Source of the DNA: Dipteris shenzhenensis | Lineage: Eukaryota; Polypodiophyta; Polypodiopsida; Gleicheniales | Direction: 5' to 3' (one strand) | Assembly: GCA_047967505.1 (NCBI GenBank) | Contig: CM106538.1 | DNA length: 64,000 bases | Shown here: positions 53,061-64,000 of the stretch, one piece after another | Numbering within the stretch: position 1 is the first letter of the stretch | How the letters are laid out: each line of letters opens with the position of its first letter | The notes under the pieces: generated by a model | What the model was told of the DNA's origin: nothing | What the model saw: the letters and a program-made list of their open reading frames with translations, nothing else | Database searches by the model: none | Position numbers and translations under genes: made by a program

Positions 53061-54890
53061 CTTCCCCCGCCAGTTGAGCTCCCGACTTCCCCTGCACAGC
53101 GAATCCTGATCATGCATTAAGGACTTGGTTCTTGACACAATCTACAATATTTCGCGAGCTTGTCTTGAGCGACGATATCCCGAATTGCAGCTCGGAAATG
53201 AACTGTTGCCCTTTCTCGCTTGCCTTCTTCACGCTTCGTACTTCACCAACAGACAGCAATTTCCAGCGATTATCCCTGTGGCATCGTGCGAATGGTGCCT
53301 GGCTTCCCGGTTCCTTAACTATTCTAATGGACGCCCTGCGCGTCCGGTTTCATACCGTCCGTGCTACCACGCGCAAATTAACCCTCGATGGTCGCCTGTC
53401 ATAGCTGATCGAATCTTTACTGAGAGCCCCTTTGTCGTAAGCTGGCAGAAGCAGAAAGGCGTGAATGGTTGGAAGGGGGGGTTGTTGTCTTGTTGGTGAA
53501 AACTAGGAAGTACGCAAGAACAAAAGTGCAACGGGATCAATGTCCCTTTGGATGAACGGTGATGGGGAAAGACGCGATTCAATGCGAGGAAACAAAGATT
53601 GATGGGGAAAGAAGTGATGGAAGGTGAGAAGAGGCATGGACAAAGACCAGTTTGTGCGTGGACACTTGACAGTCGACTGAGTCGAGGCTAGGAAGACCGT
53701 GGAGCTCGAGTACGAAGAGCTGGCTGACAGGAACGTGCTAGCTAGCTAGCTGGGCCTAGAGCATCATCAGAACTCGAGAAGAGAGGCTTCGTCACTTCTT
53801 CATCCTCCGCTGACAAGAGACTTGCGAGAACTGCGTCGTGATTCTTGATTCTTGCTCTCTTTCAACGATTCGATTGGCGGCCTTGTTGCATGGGGTAAGT
53901 TGTAAAAACTATCTGGGTAGCTCAATCACACTCAAGACTCCATGCCTGTCACTCCAGTCTTGCTCATTGATGGAAGCAGCCCATAGCTTCTTGCTCCGGT
54001 CAGATAGCTAGAGCCTAGAGGTACGATGGCCCTGCTACCGCACCATACGACAGTAATAATACCTTGAAAGCTCGCCCAATTTACTTGCTGGTGGTGAGTA
54101 CCTGAAGCTGTTGCAATTTTACCCACAGAGCTGAGGAAGGAATCTGGGCTCTGCTGCCCTGCCATCGCCACGGTAACAGGACGAGCAACTCGCCCTGATC
54201 ATGAGCGTTGAGAGCATGTTTGCTTTGTGGCCGAACTGGCTAAAACGCAACATGCAACAGATAACGACTGTCATCATCACTGATGAATTTAGTTAAAGAC
54301 GGTAGCAGCAGCAATTGTTGCAAGAAGACGATGATGCAGATGCTGTCTCGATGATTATGGAAACTGCAGCCAAATTCGAGACAGGAATGGCTCTCAAATT
54401 TCTTGGACTTGACTCTTGAAGTGGGATCATCGGGAAGAAGCAATCCTAACACCGAAATGAGACGACCCGATTTCCCAAACAGTGCAAACTTGCACGACTC
54501 TCGTCCTTTCCTCAGAATGGCAAAAAGATAAGTATTGAGTAGAGCAGGAACATGGTTGAAACTTGGTTTTAGAATTTAGAGCTCCTAATCAAACAGACTG
54601 TTTCAGAAGGACACACTCATTTCGGAAATCCGCAACAAAATCAAATCGAGTTTGCCCATTGTCAGAGCTAATCTGTTCAAGGGTACACTGAGACAAATCT
54701 GGTTGTTTTTCCCCAAATCTCAACATGGGCAATGGCAACAACCGAAGAGTTGTTAATAGAGATTCGGATGAAGCCCCATGTTTTCCTAGAACCTAGGCTC
54801 CTAAGAGGCTCCGCCCTCTTTTGCAGGAATGTGTCAATTGTCAAATCTGAATGTCTCCTAGTTAAGACCGCCCTTGCGTGGCAATTGACT
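53061..54890 (-). promoter_or_regulatory. Presumed 5' UTR and promoter region of LYK3
   Basis: This is the DNA upstream of the chosen ATG. An in-frame ATG at 53138 would add 26 residues before the signal peptide. I could not assign a TATA box or transcription start. The first ~800 bp are less AT-rich than the flanking DNA and free of recognisable transposons. Confidence 0.35.
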
Positions 54891-54928
<38 letters not shown>

Positions 54929-57900
54929 TCGATAGAAAGAATTGTTTCTTGATGTCTCCCCCAATACCAAAATGGTATATGGGACTAACACCTAGTCCAA
55001 AATCCTACGTGGATGTGCCTGAAGCATCCCCCGTCCTCTTTGGAAAAGCATTCCTACTTACAATTCCACCATCTCACTAGCATCTCCCACCCTGACTAAC
55101 ATTGGAAAAGCACCATTCCACCATAGGACTAACATTCTCAACTTTTTTATTAAAAAAATCAATTGTGCATCTCAAACTACTTGTTATGGAATTCTCTTTT
55201 AGCTTCGAGGCTAAGATTGCCTTTTAATAGCTCGACGCACTAAAAAAATCATGTGCTTTCTTCTTTGCATCCAAAAGTGTCCACTTTATCACTATACTAG
55301 GAGGCAATGCCCACATGCACTTGTGGACTCTTGTACTTTGTCACATCAATTATGGACACATTTTTTTATGGTTTTGTTGGCTCTTGACTTGGCAAAACCA
55401 AACTCTAAAACTACTTACTTTCCCATAGCAAATTACAACCGAAAGAAGGACCACTTAATGCATGGCACAACTTCCTTTAGGTTTGCTAAGTTAATGCCAA
55501 AATATTGCTCTACATACCAATGATCCACATGTGATCCTCCCACTTTAGCATTCATTTCCTTAACTCATAAATGTATTCTCACTAAGAGGTGCTTGTTGTG
55601 CAAGTAAATGAAGTAAATCTTACTTTTTCGAGCTTATATGCACCGAGAGGGATAACAAGAGTCTTCAAAGTTGATGTTATAGCTTATAATCGCATACCAC
55701 TTGTTTGGTGTACATATGAATGTGTTCAATGGAGCTCGTGAATTTGTTCCTAAGGATAGGTTAGTCTTTGATCATGTTCCATGTCTTATGTGCTCTTTTT
55801 ACTAACCATGGATTTCACGAAAAAAAAAAAAACATGGATTTCACAAGGAGGTGAGTCCAATCTAAAGAGAGGGCTCCTATAACACACACACACACACCCA
55901 ATTTGGTTCATGCTCTTAATAGGGGTTACCCCTCCAAGAGGGATTGGAGGAATTGAATCCCTTAGAGGGGCATAGAGCAAGAAATTAGAGAGAGAGAGAG
56001 AGAGAGAGAGAGGTGTTGGGGGGCGGGGGGCGCATGCCAAAAGTGTATCTTTTAGAGCCCATGCACATGCAACCAACATTGCCACTATGCCAAAAATTCA
56101 TGGACACTGATGTAGAGCCATGATTTTAGAAAGAGACACTAGAGGCAAATGTGGCACCATGATTTAGAGAGTGCCAAATTCCAAAATATGCACTTATTAT
56201 CCAAATTTTACATCAAACAATCAAAAGGAGACAATCAACACTTAACACTCCCCATAGCTTAAAATGCAACACTGAAGACTCCCCGTACCTAAAGAAGCCA
56301 TACTTCAAACAATGGGACTTTGCAATCTCAAGTCTCCTAAGTCCCTTGCCTTTACTAAAGGATTAATGTAGGGGTATGTAACTAATGGAGGTTCCAAGAG
56401 AGCCAGAGGCTAAAACTATAGGTTTTGTGTGAAGGTTTTGAAAACAAGAGCACAATCTAACTTTTCTTTACATGGAGTGTGTGCATCGGCTCCTACCATT
56501 TCAAATTCACAAAAACTAGGGGCGCTTGACCTTTATTTTGAGTGCTACACTTTGTGCATTCAATTTAAACCACCACCAAAACGAATTAAATTCATATGTT
56601 TCCCTTACTTACCAACTATACTTCTTTTTTCTTTCTTTTACATCTAATTCCCCCTTGTGGGTTTTGGCATAAACAGCTTTTCATGTGGATACTACTCAAG
56701 TTGATCTTGTTAGCCAAAGCTCAAACTTGTGAGCTTCCTCTACGAATGAATGTACTTGGCTTCAAACGCCGTAGTGAACATAAGAGAAACCTCACAATGA
56801 TTCAAAGTTTGATGCTCACTTCACTAGTATAGAATAAATTTGTGAGCCCCTAATAAAGTCCTTGAGTGGAGAGCATTTTAGTGACATAGCATATTGTTCA
56901 AGGCAAGGTTTGTAGTCTATCGCAAAAAAACAATGAGCTTCTCAAGAAATTCATGCCTTCATTGCATGTGCAATTGAATTTCCCCATACTACTCATCCTT
57001 TTACATTTGCCTATTGTGAATTGTCAACTTTGATTTGTTACATTTTATCCTTTACCACTTGGAATCCAAGACACTCCTAAAAACAAAACCCTCAATTGAT
57101 CAAAGAAGATGCAAAAAGAATGGGAGGAGATGAGAGTAAGCTTGCCAATTTTCAAAAATCCTTTCAATGCTTGGTCTTTAAAAGAAAACAACGTGGTGGA
57201 ACAAATTGCTATATAGTTCTTAATATGCACTAGTGTGCAACCCGTGCCCGGCCACGGGCCACATTCCTGTCAAATCTCAACTAGAGTAGGAATATCATGA
57301 TAGAAGAAATAATATTATTGAGCATTCTAATTGATAGTTTCATTGGAATGCCTACTCTTGATCAGCTTCACTGTGGAGGACCTTGATGCAACTGCTTATA
57401 ATCTAGAACGAACCTGTTGGGTGTGCCCGTTAGTAGCAGCTACCCAAAAGGCATTCCTCATCACCCTCGCTACAATTTATTGTCAAATATTGGGCAATTG
57501 ATCTCTTAACTCCTCGTCATCGTCATAGGCAGTATTCCAAATCTAGAGCTCTATAAATTAATTGAGAAAATAGTTTACTGTAATCATGGACTAATCTTGT
57601 AGAGAGTGCTCTTCCCCTTTCTTCTCCCTCCCAACAGGTCGAGTACTTGTCTCATGTGCAGATCTATGAATCTAGAGGCATTTACCTCTATCAATCAACA
57701 AATGATGATGTCCCAACTAACCTTAGTTGTACTCTCTCCATGTACCTTCACTCCACTATTCCAAAAGTAGCCCGATTACTACTAAACCAGAGGAACAACA
57801 ATAGTTTGTATCGTGAAAAGGTGGTTAGTTGGAATATCATCATGTGCAGATCTATCAATCTGGAGGGATTACAAATCTAGGAATTACAACACTTAATAAG

Positions 57901-57995
57901 ATTGTTATGATTGCTGCTTTGAATGCTCCTTCATGTAAACTCGTCTGTGGGGCGCCTTGAGTCATAATATCGTAAGTAGTTGATCATAGAAATGG
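54891..57995. other. AT-rich intergenic DNA, no gene recognised
   Basis: Contains (TG)n(GA)n at 54892-54928, (CA)n at 55883-55896, (GA)n at 55986-56012 and a small palindrome CCCGTGCCCGGCCACGGG at 57241-57258. A short repeat GTGCAGATCTAT.AATCT occurs at 57655 and 57844. No coding region supported. Confidence 0.45.
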
Positions 57996-57999
57996 ACAT

Positions 58000-58296
58000 C
58001 TCACAAAGAAGAGAACGCATGCCACTCGCAATAGTTACATTTGAAAGCCAGATTGCTATGCAAAGATCGGTGTCAGTGTCAATCACATTCCTTGTTAGGT
58101 TGTAGGACGTTACTCGTCTGCAAAATGACCTTCATGTACTTACAACAATTATCACAATGAAGAATTCCCACATCAGCAATCCTCGACATGAAGATGTGTC
58201 TCTCCAAGATAAAGTACAAGGTCTAGCAGAGTTTGAAGTGAGCTTTTAGACCCGACAAACTACAGATTAGAATTCCTAATCGGTAATCTTGTCAGC
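58000..58296. repeat. Direct repeat, copy 1 (~290 bp)
   Basis: Closely related, same orientation, to 58970-59251: shared TGCTATGCAAAGATCGGTGT, GAAGATGTGTCTCTCCAAGA and TAGACCCGACAAACTACAGA. No coding function seen. Confidence 0.8.
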
Positions 58297-58905
58297 TTTG
58301 CAACACAGGGGAATTTATCGCACTGAATGTTGATGTTTCAAAAGCTCATTGTGTTTGGCATGTCATTCACAAATGCAAATTCTGGAGACATTTACAATTA
58401 CAAATTCCAATATGCAACACATACATTAAGATATCGGACGTCTACAATTTAGGATCCCCGCAGACACTGTGAGGTTGAACTCCATCACACTTGCAACCAT
58501 TATATTAGAGCCTGTAGCATGGTCAAGGTTTTTGCGCCACCAACTCGCCACCAATGTCACAACCTCTGCTACCAGGAAACCCAAGATTGAAAAGTCCATC
58601 TCCCTAAGTGTCTTTGCTAAATCATGAGAAGATTCAATAAATTATAGGATAGGATGCATGGATTAAAGAAAAGGAAAGAGTCGTAGGAGGACACACCTAT
58701 ATGGGAAGATCGTTTGCACCTGCTGCACAAGCCAATGCAAATGCATCCTCCAATCCATTCTCTAGGAATTCACTTGTATGTTGAGAGTCAATGGGGCACC
58801 ACAGATTCACTTGCTTGTAGCTGTATGCATGGAGGAGCACCCGCTCTCAAGATTTGGAAGCCAAAGTTTGACTATAGTCATTTATGCATGGCAAAGCCAT
58901 ATGAA

Positions 58906-58943
<38 letters not shown>

Positions 58944-58969
58944 CAATTGGGCCTGAGGATAGTTGCAAG

Positions 58970-59251
58970 GAAGAGAACACATGCCACTCGCAATAGTTGC
59001 ATTTGAAATCCAGATTGCTATGCAAAGATCGGTGTCAGTATCAATCCCATTCCTTGTTAGGTTGTAGTTCTTACTCGTCTGCAAAAATGACCTTCATGTA
59101 CTTGCAACAATGATCACAATGAAGACTTCCCACATCATCAATCCTCAACATGAAGATGTGTCTCTCCAAGATAAAGTACAAGGTCTACCAGAGTTTGAAG
59201 TGAGCTTTTAGACCCGACAAACTACAGATTAGAATTCCTAGTCGGTAATCT
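58970..59251. repeat. Direct repeat, copy 2 (~290 bp)
   Basis: Second copy of 58000-58296, about 970 bp away, with roughly one difference per 15-20 bases by eye. A (CT)n run (58910-58940) precedes it. Confidence 0.8.
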
Positions 59252-59259
59252 TCTTCTTT

Positions 59260-61030
59260 GTCCCTTGCATGGCTCTTTAATAGCCTCCAACAGATACATC
59301 TTGGTACCTACTTAATAATTAGGAGTCATATTGAATCACTATCGGTTCAACTGGGTTACATAAGGCCTAGAGAGAATATTGAGGGACATAGCCCACATTA
59401 AAAGAAAAATGAAGAATTGCAACCTAAGCTATGCCTGAATTCAAAGCTAACAAAACCTTTACTTTGGTTCAAATATGGCATAGCACTTAGGTCCTATGTT
59501 ATCACATTAATCAAACTTAGAATTTAGACATTAAAATATACTTTTTCATATCTAATGAAAGAATAAAGGTTGAAGAGTGACAAATTTAAAATGGATAAAG
59601 ATGAAAGCTTAGAAAAATATAGACATTAGGGAGCATAGACGTTGGATACAAGATCTCTTTAAAGAGAGGAGAGAGACACATGAAGAATGAAAAAGGAAAT
59701 CATGAATAGGAAGTGACTTGAAATGCAGAGACTCTAATATGGATACCGTTTGGGCCTAAATAGTGAGGATATCCAAAATCTAATAGGCTAAAGTCTAGCT
59801 CCAGCTTGACTTTGAGGATTTCTTACGAATTGATAGCCTGGCAAGTTGTGTATTTATGTTCTTGACCCTTTGAACATAGGCATATCCTAGTTCATTACTA
59901 TTGCAAAAGCTTTGATTGATTTGATTTCAAAATTCTAGAAAGTATTCTTTGTTTCATAAATGTTTGTAAACATATTCCTAGGCATGCAAGACAAGTGAAT
60001 GAATCAAATTAGTGGAGAAGCATGTTTAGATGGCAATATATAATGGGAATCATAAGCCAACAACTCTTTTTAGATGGTTGCAAAGTTTGGACATGTGTGA
60101 GACATGTACTTCACAAGAGAGGAATCAACAAAAAGGGCAATGCGCTCTCCTTCTTGAAGTGTTAGTAGTCTTGTGCATTAGGCACTTGCATCATAAGGCA
60201 TGGTCTCAAAAACTTGGAATGGATTGAAAACTCAAATTAAAGAACACTTTTTTTCTCCTGATTTTGAAAGAGATACGTTCATGGAATGGGATTGTGTGGG
60301 CTCATGTGGCCAATCTCCATTTCATTTATCTTATTTGCTAATATTTGGCCTGCATTTCTTAGTAATAAAAGCAGTACCCGTGATATTTGCATAAGGATCC
60401 AGCTTTGGATTGTTACAGAAATTATATTTATGATATATCTTGCTTTGGACATTATTATTTTTAGTCGAGTGTGACTATGGCAAAGTACTCCATAGGAGCG
60501 CACCGGACGCGACGGGGGTCCTAGTGGATACTTTGTGTGGTTAGTTGGGGATGCCTGACTAGCTTGTGTTTTGCCATGCTAGATGATCGGTATTGTGGGT
60601 GATTCCATATTAATACTGATGTCGCTAGTGTTATTGGTGTTGTGCTTGATTATTGTGCTTTGAGCACGGTTATGTTGGGATCGGTTGATTCGGTGATTCG
60701 TTCAATCGATTGTTAATAACTAATGTAATTGGTGGCTTGAGTACAGGTGATGGAACTCATAGCGAGGATTGGAGTTAGTGCGAGGGTACCGATCGAGGTG
60801 TCGCACAGCGCATTATATATGACCACGGGCCAATTTTGTATTTGTTTTATTATTGCAAGTTTGAGCAATATATTTTGTTATGGACATAATTCATTTTAGG
60901 CCCTAAGATGGCTATGTAAAGCAAATCCCTCATTTTTGGATGAGAGGGATAATTTTGGCTCCTTGGTGCTTTTATGAAATATCATAAATACTCTAGATGA
61001 GGAAGCATGAGCCACTCATCTAGGGGGGGA
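59260..61030. other. AT-rich DNA left of the gypsy element; may include part of its 5' LTR
   Basis: No gene recognised. The left border of the gypsy 5' LTR cannot be fixed because the 3' LTR is outside the window. A purine run GGGGGGGAGATTGTACC at about 61024 looks like a polypurine tract followed by an LTR start, which would make the LTR only about 100 bp, so the reading is doubtful. Confidence 0.35.
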
Positions 61031-61133
61031 GATTGTACCCATTCTACTATCGTTTTCATGGTGTGATTGTGTTCTCCTTCTCCAATTGATTAAGTGGTGA
61101 ATTTGTGTGAAAAGAATTACCTTTTGGTTTCAG

Positions 61134-61150
61134 TGGTATCAGAGCCAGGT
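61134..61150 (+). promoter_or_regulatory. Primer binding site of the gypsy element (initiator tRNA-Met)
   Basis: TGGTATCAGAGCCAGGT, one base after CA, the expected LTR end (TTTGGTTTCA). Confidence 0.85.
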
Positions 61151-62617
61151 TGACGCTCTTGTGGAGAAAGAAAAGAGAATATCCCTCATGTGGAAATCGA
61201 AGAAAAGAGTAAATCTATGGAGTGCAAAGGGATTCAAGGAATTAAGAACGTGTGAAAAGTCGCATGTTAAAAAGGTACACAGTTCATGAGAAAACGAGAA
61301 GTTCTCTGTGGATGTGATAGCTTTACCACCACTTAGAAAGGAGCTAATAGTGAATTATGGGAGCAATAAAGGACGGATCTATCAAGACTTACATCTAAGG
61401 TCACAGACCTTCTATAAGAAAAAGAAATTGTGTGATAAGAGCTCCTGTGAGTGCTCTACCTAGTGGAAAAACGGTACAGCCAGCCATCGCGCGTGCCACC
61501 GCTGCAGATCTACAGTCTCCACTCGGCCTACATCATCATCCACGAAAAAAATCGCCTTGGCTCGCGTGTTTTCTTTCTCTATCTGCACGCTCGACACAGT
61601 CTGGGCCTTGCAGCAGTCATCGCATGCACCGACTCTAGATTTGGAGACCAGAGGATTCTACTACTACTGCTTGGAGTCCCTAGAGTCTCTAGGCACTCGT
61701 CCCATCGAAGCAGTTCGCTACCCGTGTGTAGTACAGCCGTGTTCACCTCGGAGGCTGTCCGAGCCTCTAATCACTTTGGCAGCCCCTTAAGAGACCTTGG
61801 GAATCTCTCTTTTTCTGCGTGACCCCGTCTGCGGGCCTGCAGTCTCCTGCCATGTTTCGACCAGCGTGCCATCTCGGATTTTGAAGCCTCTAGCTCTCTG
61901 ATTTCGCGCGTGATAGCAGCAAATTTCGCCTGCCACCTCTCATCAGACTTGCAATCAAGGGCACCGACCCACAGTCCGTTGCCCGTGCACAGATCTAAGC
62001 AGTCCCCAAACCATCAAGATAGCAGTCTCTGGTCCTCTGACTCGGCGCACAGTGCCACTGTGCATTCAAGCAGTGCATTCAAGTAGCACATCAAAGGAGA
62101 CGTCGATTCCGTGAATCTGCATGGTCTAAAGATACTAAGGTCCATATTTTACTCCCTTTAAAAAAAAAAAAAAGGGGAGAGAGATTTAAAAAAAAGAAAA
62201 GAAAAAGGAGAGCTCTAAAGTTCAGAAAAAGAAGTCTTCTTTTAGGCGATCTGTAACACAAAGTGCAAGGCCACTCCACTGACCAGCAAAGAAGCAAAGC
62301 AAAATCTGAAGAAGCTCGAATCAAGAAGGCAATTGGAACCATGAAATCACCGAGCAATTAATTGGAGATCAGTCGAGCGCATAAACGACTACGAGCGGCA
62401 TCATTGGTCACATATCTCCCACTCTAGTCCTTTCCACTTCCGATCAGAGAGCTAGATAAGTGATTTCTTTTGCTTTATATTTCATACACTTAGTATCTTC
62501 CGCCATCCATTTCTTACCATACACTCGAATTGCACTTTTTCATCCGTTTAATTCTCATACACTTAGTATCTTTATTTTTTTTCTTTGCTCCGCTTTATTT
62601 GTACTTATTGCATTATC

Positions 62618-64000
62618 ATGGCGCATCAACCACAACCACCCATGCTCCAAGAGCAGTTAGATGCACTTTAGGCACAGTTGGCCGATGAGCGTGAGCATAG
62701 GGAGAGATTGGAAAAGAAAATCAATGGTAAGAAAAGGAAGAGACATTCATCTGACGATGAGTCATCCGACAATGATTCTGACGATGATACTATTATCAGG
62801 ACAATCAAAGCCACACTGAGAGCACAAAATTCAAGGAAGAAGAGTAAGATAAGTAGAAAAGCTTTCTCATTTCAAAATTTTGATGGAAAGAAAGAAGAAT
62901 GCACTATCTTGTCTTGGATCAGTCAGCTAGATGATTATTTTTCGGGGGAGAAATTCTCTGAAAAAGATAAGATTAAATGTGCTGCAAATCATTTAGTAGA
63001 GAGTGTTGCACTTTGGTGGAACATCACTAAGGACAGTAAAAGGCGACCAAAATCTTGGAAGTCTTTTCAAAAAGAGAGATTTCCTTCCCTCACATTTCAA
63101 AGCAAAAGCTAGACAACAATGGGATACTTTCAGGCAATTCGATAAGGAAACGATCCCCACATATACTGATACATTTTGGCAAACGTTGATCCAATTACAA
63201 TCCTTGGAGAAAGTTAATGAGCGAGATCAACGCAGGAAGTATGTGGCAGGTCTAAAGTCTAAGTTGAGAGCTGAGATTAACATGTTTCATCCTCGCTCAC
63301 TGAGCTCAGCAATTTCTCTTGCAATGAATTGTGAAAGGAAGAATGGGATCCCAAAAGAAGGAAGAGATCCGGAACGGCATGTACCCTTTAATAAGAAAAA
63401 GAGATTTGATAAAAAGCCCTTCTTTAAATCTAAAAATGGTTTTGTTCCACAGAAGATAGATTCTTCTTCGAAGCTAAACGGTGGGACTTTTCCAAAGAAA
63501 GAAATAAGGTGTTTCAAATGCAACAAGCTGGGACACATAGCCACTGAGTGTCCTGAAAGAAAGAAGACCCCGACAGTGAAAGTGCACATGATTGATGATG
63601 AAGCAGCCAAGCAAGAGGGAGGTAAGTATAATTGTCATGCTCTTCTAAAGATGAAAGGTTTCATTAATGGCAAAGAGGTTGTTATCTTACCGGTTAACAC
63701 TCCACCTTGCAAAGCTCCTTATAGAGTCAACCAGCTAGAGCAAAAAGAAATACAAAAGCAAGTGGAGGAACTGATAGAGAGAGGATTGATAAGACCCAGC
63801 AGTTCTCCTTATGGAGCACCTGTCTTATTAGTAAAAAAGAAAAATAAAACCTATCGAATGTGCATAGACTATCGTACACTAAACAAAATCACAGTGAAGA
63901 ACAAATATCCAATCCCTAGGATTGATGATCTTTTGGACAAATTGAAAGGGGCTAAGGTCTTCAGTAAGATAGATCTCAAATCCGGCTATCATCAAGTTTG
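62618..64000 (+). pseudogene. Ty3/gypsy gag-pol with one stop, one frameshift and a missing protease
   Basis: The likely start is ATG 62618 (MAHQPQPPMLQEQLDAL), followed by an in-frame TAG at 62669; a secondary open frame starts at 62678. Gag reads FQNFDGKKEECTILSWISQL and [20 protein letters not shown] one-base shift near 63080 moves the frame to [20 protein letters not shown], then the zinc knuckle [15 protein letters not shown] (63512-63556). Soon after, at about 63688, [10 protein letters not shown] joins straight to [20 protein letters not shown], the start of RT, so the aspartic protease is gone but the frame is kept. RT continues through [20 protein letters not shown] and motif [11 protein letters not shown] to the window end. 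It might still supply a gag-RT fusion if the earlier breaks were absent in sister copies. Confidence 0.85.

Larger units (their letters stand above)
61031..64000 (+). mobile_element. Ty3/gypsy element, 5' part, running off the right edge
   Basis: A primer site at 61134, a 1.5-kb leader, gag with a zinc knuckle, then RT to the window end give the plus-strand order of a Ty3/gypsy element. The leader (61151-62617) has no domain; an A13 run lies at 62160. The 3' half and 3' LTR are outside. Confidence 0.85.

Noticed and set aside
53061-53138. Use of the upstream in-frame ATG at 53138 as the receptor start
   Set aside because: It would put 26 mostly polar residues in front of a clear signal peptide; the ATG at 53060 gives the expected N-terminus.
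53125-53500. 124-codon plus-strand frame opposite the receptor promoter
   Set aside because: No recognisable domain, overlaps the start of the receptor gene on the other strand, and two frames are open over the same DNA.

Overview
This is nuclear DNA from a land plant. The evidence is one spliced LysM receptor-kinase gene with plant-type GT-AG introns, plant-type Ty1/copia and Ty3/gypsy elements primed by initiator tRNA-Met, L1-type LINEs and long (CT)n/(GA)n tracts. The very long TE-filled introns and the many LINEs suggest a large genome; a fern or other non-flowering plant is my guess, not something the window proves. No bacterial, organellar, rRNA, tRNA or CRISPR feature was seen.

The only host gene I can reconstruct is on the minus strand from 53060 to 25118. 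Eleven exons join in frame into a 658-residue protein with signal peptide, LysM-type ectodomain, proline-rich linker, one membrane helix and a kinase with all core motifs. It matches the Arabidopsis LYK3 class (the class I also associate with legume EPR3). Its 28 kb length is almost entirely intron; intron 6 (16.6 kb), intron 4 (4.0 kb) and intron 2 (3.3 kb) are full of transposon debris.

Layout: 1-5640 is a decayed L1-like LINE (minus). 7981-11740 is a second LINE (minus) with a 597-codon open endonuclease/RT stretch. 11780-13300 holds a gypsy integrase remnant and a repeat pair. 13300-15740 is an unusual array of foldback units alternating with (GA)n. 16775-20470 holds three copia fragments. 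20470-23090 is a LINE ORF1p with a polypyrimidine leader. 23340-24240 is a poly(A)-tailed LINE derivative. 25118-53060 is the receptor gene with its nested elements. Within intron 6 a plus-strand LINE (27840-36205) carries in its 3' tail a young copia element (31761-35988) with identical 257-bp LTRs and a 5-bp target duplication. 53140-61030 is mostly unrecognised AT-rich DNA with a few repeats. 61031-64000 is the start of a gypsy element that runs off the window.

The most interesting system is a family of LINE/SINE-like elements (36.1-51.5 kb) that end in the same short nested hairpin followed by (CT)n instead of poly(A). The stems vary by compensatory changes, and several 5'-truncated copies begin exactly at the (CT)n tail of an older copy, as if the tail were the target. 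A second notable item is the array of about 14 CCACGTCA boxes in the leader of the young, deleted copia element.
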